From assembly GCA_900548545.1 (NCBI GenBank), contig URKX01000031.1:1-25865 (forward strand): a stretch of 25,865 nt of DNA, in the 5' to 3' direction. The stretch is from an uncultured Oscillospiraceae bacterium (GTDB lineage: Bacteria; Bacillota; Clostridia; Oscillospirales; Acutalibacteraceae). The position numbers were made by a program, and so were the translations under genes. Of the stretch, positions 22,028 through 25,865 are shown piece after piece. The first letter of the stretch is position 1, and each line of letters opens with the position of its first letter. The notes under the pieces were generated by a model. It made no database searches and was not told the DNA's origin. It saw only the letters and a list, made by a program, of their open reading frames with translations.

Positions 22028-23425
22028 TTGAACCTACTTGCGAAGCTGAAGGGGCGGGGCCGCTCCTTTGAGATCGACATGACCCACGGCCCCCTGTTGG
22101 GGAAGATCGTCCGGTTCGCCATCCCCCTGGCCATTTCCGGCATTTTGCAGCTGTTGTTCAACGCCGCCGACATCATTGTGGTGGGGCGGTTTTCCGGCAG
22201 CCAGGCGCTGGCGGCGGTGGGCTCCACCAGCGCGCTGATCAACTTGATCGTCAACCTGTTCATTGGCCTCTCTGTGGGCACCAATGTGCTGGTGGCCCAG
22301 TATTACGGCGCTGGGAAGCAGAGCGACCTGCAGGAAACGGTCCACACCTCGGTGGCGTCCAGCCTGGTGTTTGGGGCGTTCCTGCTGGTGGTGGGCGTCT
22401 CCCTGGCGGCGCCGCTGCTGGAGCTGATGGGCACCCCGGAAGAGGTGCTGCCCCAAGCCTGCCTGTATATGCGCATCTATTTCCTGGGGATGCCCGCCAG
22501 TATGCTGTATAACTTCGGCGCGGCTGTCCTGCGGGCGGTGGGGGACACCCAGCGGCCCTTGTACTTTTTGACCTTGTCCGGCATTGTCAACGTGATCTTG
22601 AACCTGTTTTTGGTGATCGTGTTCCACCTGGACGTGGCCGGTGTGGCCATCGCCACGGTGATCTCCCAGTGCATCTCCGCCGGGCTGGTGCTGCTGTGCC
22701 TGGTGAAGTCTGACGCCCCCTACCGGGTGGACTTAAAGCGGCTGCGCGTCCATCCTAAAAAGCTGCGGGGCATGGTAAAGATCGGCCTGCCCGCGGGCAT
22801 CCAGGGCTGTTCGTTCGCCATCTCCAACGTGCTGATCCAAAGCTCTATCAATTCCTTTGGAGCAGTGGCCATGGCGGGAAACACCGCGGCCTCCAATATA
22901 GAAGGGTTTGTGTCCACCGCTATGGACGCCTTTTCCCAGGCTGCCCTGAGCTTTTCCGGCCAGAACCTGGGCGCCGGTAAAACCGGGCGGGTGAAAAAGA
23001 TCTTGGCCCTATGCCTGGCACTGGTCACCGCCACAGGGCTGGCCTTAGGCGTGGGCGCCTTTTTGCTGGGGAACCAGCTGCTGGGCATCTATTCCACCGA
23101 AGCCGAGGTCATCGCCTTTGGCATGAAGCGCATGGCGATTTGCTGCGTTCTGCAATTTATCGGCGGCTGGATGGGCGTTTTGGTAGGCACCCTGCGGGGC
23201 ATGGGGTACTCCTTCATCCCCATGGGCATCACCATTGGGTTCGTGTGCGGCTTCCGGGTGGTGTGGATCTTCACCATCTTCCGGGTGTGGCACAGCTTGG
23301 AATCCCTGTACGCCTCGTACCCCATCACCTGGGGCTTGGCGGCCCTGTGCGACGTCCTGTGCTTCTTCCTGGTGTTCCGGCACCTGCGGCAAAAACAGCG
23401 CGCGCAGGCCCAGGAGAGCGCCTGA
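22028..23425 (+). CDS. MATE family efflux transporter, first copy
   Basis: The 465-residue protein has about twelve membrane segments and the MATE pattern: IDMTHGPLLGKIVRFAIPL near the start, LLFNAADIIVVGRFSG, and LRAVGDTQRPLYF. MATE proteins export drugs or metabolites in exchange for Na+ or H+; the substrate is unknown. The start is taken as TTG at 22028, since the next gene has a matching N-terminal length; GGAG is 13 bases upstream, a loose spacing, so the exact start is uncertain. It begins 116 bp after the LUD gene. It is a tandem paralogue of the following gene, very close in the first half and more diverged in the last third. Confidence 0.9.
   Translation: MNLLAKLKGRGRSFEIDMTHGPLLGKIVRFAIPLAISGILQLLFNAADIIVVGRFSGSQALAAVGSTSALINLIVNLFIGLSVGTNVLVAQYYGAGKQSDLQETVHTSVASSLVFGAFLLVVGVSLAAPLLELMGTPEEVLPQACLYMRIYFLGMPASMLYNFGAAVLRAVGDTQRPLYFLTLSGIVNVILNLFLVIVFHLDVAGVAIATVISQCISAGLVLLCLVKSDAPYRVDLKRLRVHPKKLRGMVKIGLPAGIQGCSFAISNVLIQSSINSFGAVAMAGNTAASNIEGFVSTAMDAFSQAALSFSGQNLGAGKTGRVKKILALCLALVTATGLALGVGAFLLGNQLLGIYSTEAEVIAFGMKRMAICCVLQFIGGWMGVLVGTLRGMGYSFIPMGITIGFVCGFRVVWIFTIFRVWHSLESLYASYPITWGLAALCDVLCFFLVFRHLRQKQRAQAQESA
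22634..22706 (+). repeat. 73-bp identical tract, copy 1 (in first MATE gene)
   Basis: These 73 bases match 24137-24209 exactly, third codon positions included, and encode VAGVAIATVISQ then CISAGLVLLCLV. The flanks differ at many synonymous sites. Confidence 0.9.
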
Positions 23426-23467
23426 GAGGCCCATGGCGGCATTTTATCAACTCTAAAAAAAAACGGA

Positions 23468-23500
23468 AGGGGGCGGTCCTATCACACGCCCCCTGCTTTT
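23468..23500 (+). terminator. Terminator between the MATE genes
   Basis: AGGGGGCG (23468-23475) pairs with CGCCCCCT (23487-23494), then GC and four T. The second MATE gene begins 30 bp later with no clear promoter, so termination may be partial. Confidence 0.65.
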
Positions 23501-23530
23501 CGGGAAAATGGATTTGGAGGTTGGGACACA

Positions 23531-24928
23531 GTGAAACTCCCCTTTGGCCCCGGCGCCCGCCGGAGCTCTTATGAGATGGATATGACCAACGGCCCCCTGG
23601 TGAGCAAAACCATCCTGTTCGCCATCCCTTTGGCCCTTTCGGGCATTTTGCAGCTGCTGTTCAACGCGGCGGACATCATCGTGGCGGGGCGCTTTGCAGG
23701 CAGCCAGGCTTTGGCGGCGGTGGGTTCCACCAGCGCCTTGATCCAGCTGATTGTCAACTTGTTTATCGGGCTCTCCATTGGCGTCAACGTGCTGGTGGCC
23801 CGGTATTATGGCGGCAGCGACCAAAAGGACCTGTCCGAAACCGTACATACCTCGGTTCTGGTGGGCCTGCTCAGCGGCGTGGCGCTGATCTTCCTGGGGA
23901 TCGGCCTGTCACGCCCCCTGCTGGAGTGGATGGGTACCCCCGCCGACGTCATCGACCAATCGGTGCTGTATATGCGCATTTATTTTGTGGGTATGCCCGC
24001 AGGTATGCTGTACAACTTCGGGTCGGCCATCCTCCGGGCGGTGGGGGATACCCAGCGGCCCCTGTACTTCCTGTTCATCGCCGGGGTGGTCAACGTGGTT
24101 TTGAACCTGTTCCTGGTCATTGTCTTCCATCTGGGGGTGGCCGGTGTGGCCATCGCCACGGTGATCTCCCAGTGCATCTCCGCCGGGCTGGTGCTGCTGT
24201 GCCTGGTGAGGTCCGACGCCGTGTACCGGGTGGATCTGAAGTCCCTGCGGGTGTATAAGCACAAGCTGCTGCAAATGGTGAAGATCGGCGTGCCTGCCGG
24301 CATCCAAAGCGCCACCTTCTCCATCTCCAACGTGCTCATCCAGTCCTCCATCAATTCCTTCGGTTCCATTGCCATGGCAGGCTCCACGGCCGGGGGCAAC
24401 ATCGAGGGCTTTGTCTGGACTGCCATGGATGCCTTCACCCAGTCCACCCTCAGCTTCACCAGCCAGAATTTCGGCGCTAAGAAGTTTAAACGCATCACCA
24501 AGGTGATCTGGTACAACCTGGCCCTGGTCACCGTGGTGGGCCTTGTCCTGGGAGTGGGGGCCTATTGGATGGGCCGGCCCCTGCTGAGTATCTACTCCAC
24601 CGACCCGGAGGTGATTGCCTACGGCCTGGAGCGGATGCTGCTGGTGTGCACCCCTTATTTTACCTGCGGCATTATGAATGTCCTGGTGGGCGCCATGCGT
24701 GGCTTTGGCTCGTCCCTGACCCCCATGGCGGCGTCTATCTTCGGTGTGTGCGTGCTGCGGGTGATCTGGATCTATACGGTTTTCCCGCTGAACCGCACCT
24801 TCTTTATGCTGTTTTTGTCCTATCCTCTCAGCTGGGTGGCCACGGCCCTCATTGAAGCGGTGTGTTTCTACTTTATACGGAAACGCGCCATTGCCAAAGT
24901 GGGCGGCATGGCGGCAGACCAGGATTGA
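23531..24928 (+). CDS. MATE family efflux transporter, second copy
   Basis: A 465-residue MATE transporter, the same length as the upstream copy. The start is a GTG at 23531 with GGAGG ten bases before it. Shared blocks include MDMTNGPL, SGILQLLFNAADIIV, GSQALAAVGSTSALI and ILRAVGDTQRPLYF; the C-terminal third differs much more, which suggests different substrates or relaxed constraint. The pair most likely arose by tandem duplication. A later exchange is suggested by the 73-bp identical tract. A terminator follows at 24974. Confidence 0.92.
   Translation: MKLPFGPGARRSSYEMDMTNGPLVSKTILFAIPLALSGILQLLFNAADIIVAGRFAGSQALAAVGSTSALIQLIVNLFIGLSIGVNVLVARYYGGSDQKDLSETVHTSVLVGLLSGVALIFLGIGLSRPLLEWMGTPADVIDQSVLYMRIYFVGMPAGMLYNFGSAILRAVGDTQRPLYFLFIAGVVNVVLNLFLVIVFHLGVAGVAIATVISQCISAGLVLLCLVRSDAVYRVDLKSLRVYKHKLLQMVKIGVPAGIQSATFSISNVLIQSSINSFGSIAMAGSTAGGNIEGFVWTAMDAFTQSTLSFTSQNFGAKKFKRITKVIWYNLALVTVVGLVLGVGAYWMGRPLLSIYSTDPEVIAYGLERMLLVCTPYFTCGIMNVLVGAMRGFGSSLTPMAASIFGVCVLRVIWIYTVFPLNRTFFMLFLSYPLSWVATALIEAVCFYFIRKRAIAKVGGMAADQD
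24137..24209 (+). repeat. 73-bp identical tract, copy 2 (in second MATE gene)
   Basis: Exact copy of 22634-22706, at the homologous position of the paralogue, 1503 bp apart and in frame. Confidence 0.9.
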
Positions 24929-24973
24929 TGCAGCTGTCAGGGGAACTCGGTTTGCCTAATAATAAGGTCGCGG

Positions 24974-25004
24974 AAAACGCCTCCGGCTGCGGGGGCGTTT
25001 TTTT
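24974..25004 (+). terminator. Terminator after the second MATE gene
   Basis: AAAACGCC (24974-24981) pairs with GGCGTTTT (24994-25001), with CCG/CGG inside, followed by a run of seven T. The T-run touches the stop codon of the minus-strand microprotein gene. Confidence 0.88.
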
Positions 25005-25113
25005 ATTGCCCCCCGGCAGACAGCATGGCATATACCAGGATGTTTATCAGCACCACCACAAAAAGTTCCCACAGGGCCAGCAAGGGGCGGTATTTCCCAT
25101 TGCCATCGCGCAT
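25003..25113 (-). CDS. 36-residue single-pass membrane microprotein
   Basis: This small minus-strand gene runs from an ATG at 25113 to a TAA at 25003. AAAGGAGG lies exactly seven bases before the ATG, as good a ribosome site as any in the window. The product starts MRDGNGKYRPLLALWELF, continues with the hydrophobic stretch VVVLINILVYAML, and ends SAGGQ. It therefore has a charged N-terminus and one membrane helix (about residues 11-32). I do not recognise a family. A possible -10, TATAGT (near 25136-25141 on the minus strand), has no good -35. It is transcribed towards the second MATE gene and stops at its terminator. Confidence 0.62.
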   Translation of the reverse strand: MRDGNGKYRPLLALWELFVVVLINILVYAMLSAGGQ

Positions 25114-25306
25114 TTGCTTCCCTCCTTTATCGTTATCACTATAAGCGGGTACAAGTGATTCTATGAGCTACTTTGCCCGAACAGGATAAAATCCTATCCA
25201 AGGGAAAAACTGCATAAAGAAAAGAGGGATAATTAGTGGGAAGAAGTAGCCTCCTACACTAGATAAGGGAATAAGGAAGAAAAAGACAAAATATCGCAAA
25301 AAAGCG

Positions 25307-25335
25307 TTGACATTGGGAAACAGGCATGATATAAT
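25307..25335 (+). promoter_or_regulatory. rRNA promoter P1
   Basis: TTGACA (25307-25312), 17 bp, TATAAT (25330-25335), with TGA before the -10. The G at 25342, seven bases past the -10 end, begins GCACTCGAGAG and is the likely start. The 170 bp upstream to the microprotein gene are AT-rich and could act as an UP element. Confidence 0.9.
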
Positions 25336-25430
25336 ACCTGAGCACTCGAGAGAGGGCACAAAAAACAAGGATGACTGGAAAGCCGCGGAAGCGAGCGAAG
25401 CAGAAGGTCGAAAATCTTTGAAAAAAGTGC

Positions 25431-25459
25431 TTGACAATCGAGAGCGTTCATGATATAAT
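25431..25459 (+). promoter_or_regulatory. rRNA promoter P2
   Basis: TTGACA (25431-25436), 17 bp, TATAAT (25454-25459), again with TGA before the -10. GCGCTCGAGAG begins at 25466, seven bases past the -10 end. Confidence 0.92.
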
Positions 25460-25555
25460 ATCTGAGCGCTCGAGAGGGAACTCAAAAGTTTAAAGCGGAC
25501 TGGGTGATCGTGCCTGACGGCAAACGAAGCGGTTCGAAAAAACTTGAAAAAGTGC

Positions 25556-25584
25556 TTGACAAACGAAACCGGATGTGGTAAGAT
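25556..25584 (+). promoter_or_regulatory. rRNA promoter P3
   Basis: TTGACA (25556-25561), 17 bp, TAAGAT (25579-25584), with TGG before the -10. GCGCTCGAGAG begins at 25591. Its -10 is one of the three that departs from consensus, so it may be weaker or more regulated. Confidence 0.88.
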
Positions 25585-25640
25585 AGTCAAGCGCTCGAGA
25601 GAGAGGCCGAAAGGCTGAACAAAACCGAGAGTGCGAGGAC

Positions 25641-25656
25641 CTTGAAAATTAAACAA
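25641..25656 (+). promoter_or_regulatory. rRNA leader motif (boxA-like)
   Basis: CTTGAAAATTAAACAA resembles the CTTTGAAAACTGAACAA motif common in Firmicutes pre-rRNA leaders and spacers. It probably serves antitermination or processing. The 157 bases from here to 16S show no gene. Confidence 0.5.
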
Positions 25657-25813
25657 CGTGACGAAAGAAGGACCCGTGATTTCTGAGAGTTTAACTCGAG
25701 GAATTACAGGAAACGGAACCTAAAAATCCGTAATTTAAGAAGCTAACGCTTCGAAATGAGCTTAACAAAGGCTCTAAGATTGATTTAAAGCTCGAAAGAG
25801 TTTTAGATACCAT

Positions 25814-25865
25814 ATTTTAGAGAGTTTGATCCTGGCTCAGGACGAACGCTGGCGGCGTGCCTAAC
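25814..25865 (+). rRNA. 16S ribosomal RNA, 5' end (cut by window edge)
   Basis: The universal bacterial 16S start AGAGTTTGATCCTGGCTCAG is at 25821-25840, followed by GACGAACGCTGGCGGCGTGCCTAAC. The mature 5' end is set about seven bases before, by comparison with the E. coli numbering, and could be off by a few bases. Only about 52 bases are present. Confidence 0.96.

Noticed and set aside
25168..25656. 162-codon minus-strand open frame
   Set aside because: It covers all three rRNA promoters in antisense, has low-complexity Phe/Ser-rich content and no ribosome site.
1..25865. CRISPR array, insertion sequence or prophage
   Set aside because: No regularly spaced direct repeats, transposase or phage genes were seen; the only tandem repeats are the rRNA promoter units.

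Overview
This window is the replication-origin neighbourhood of a GC-rich Firmicute of class Clostridia, most like the gut Oscillospiraceae/Ruminococcaceae group. The evidence is the gene order, rpmH and dnaA facing away from each other, a Spo0J/Soj/Noc set, TTG and GTG starts with strong GGAGG sites, and a 16S rRNA 5' end of Firmicutes type. The species cannot be named from what is visible.

Left arm (1-5135, minus strand, reading away from the origin): dnaA, an intergenic origin region, dnaN, an S4-domain gene (yaaA), recF, a remB-type DUF370 gene, and a cut-off zinc-ribbon membrane protein where gyrB often sits in relatives. Non-coding DNA on both sides of dnaA carries the DnaA-box variant TTTTCCACA. 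The dnaA-dnaN gap also holds a DnaA box, a short GC patch and TTA/TTA/CTA triplets, which match the basal unwinding arrangement known from Bacillus subtilis.

Right arm (5435-17196, plus strand): rpmH, rnpA, yidD, yidC, jag, mnmE, mnmG, rsmG, a GNAT acetyltransferase, noc, parA (soj), parB (spo0J) and serS. Together these cover ribosome and tRNA maturation, membrane insertion and chromosome segregation. A canonical parS site lies inside mnmG. A one-mismatch parS forms the core of the terminator hairpin after noc. Between mnmE and mnmG lies a 237-bp chain of six inverted repeats.

Further right (17223-25865): a head-on MFS transporter, guaB, a tRNA-Met/tRNA-Glu pair, a lipoprotein of unknown function, an LUD-domain protein, two tandem MATE transporters that share a 73-bp identical tract, a 36-residue membrane microprotein gene on the minus strand, and three near-identical tandem rRNA promoters leading into the start of a 16S rRNA gene.

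Most of the window is conserved housekeeping DNA, and I see no clear new multi-gene system. The parts most worth a second look are the hairpin chain, the parS-like terminator, the origin unwinding motif, the identical MATE tract, the microprotein and the promoter triplication.
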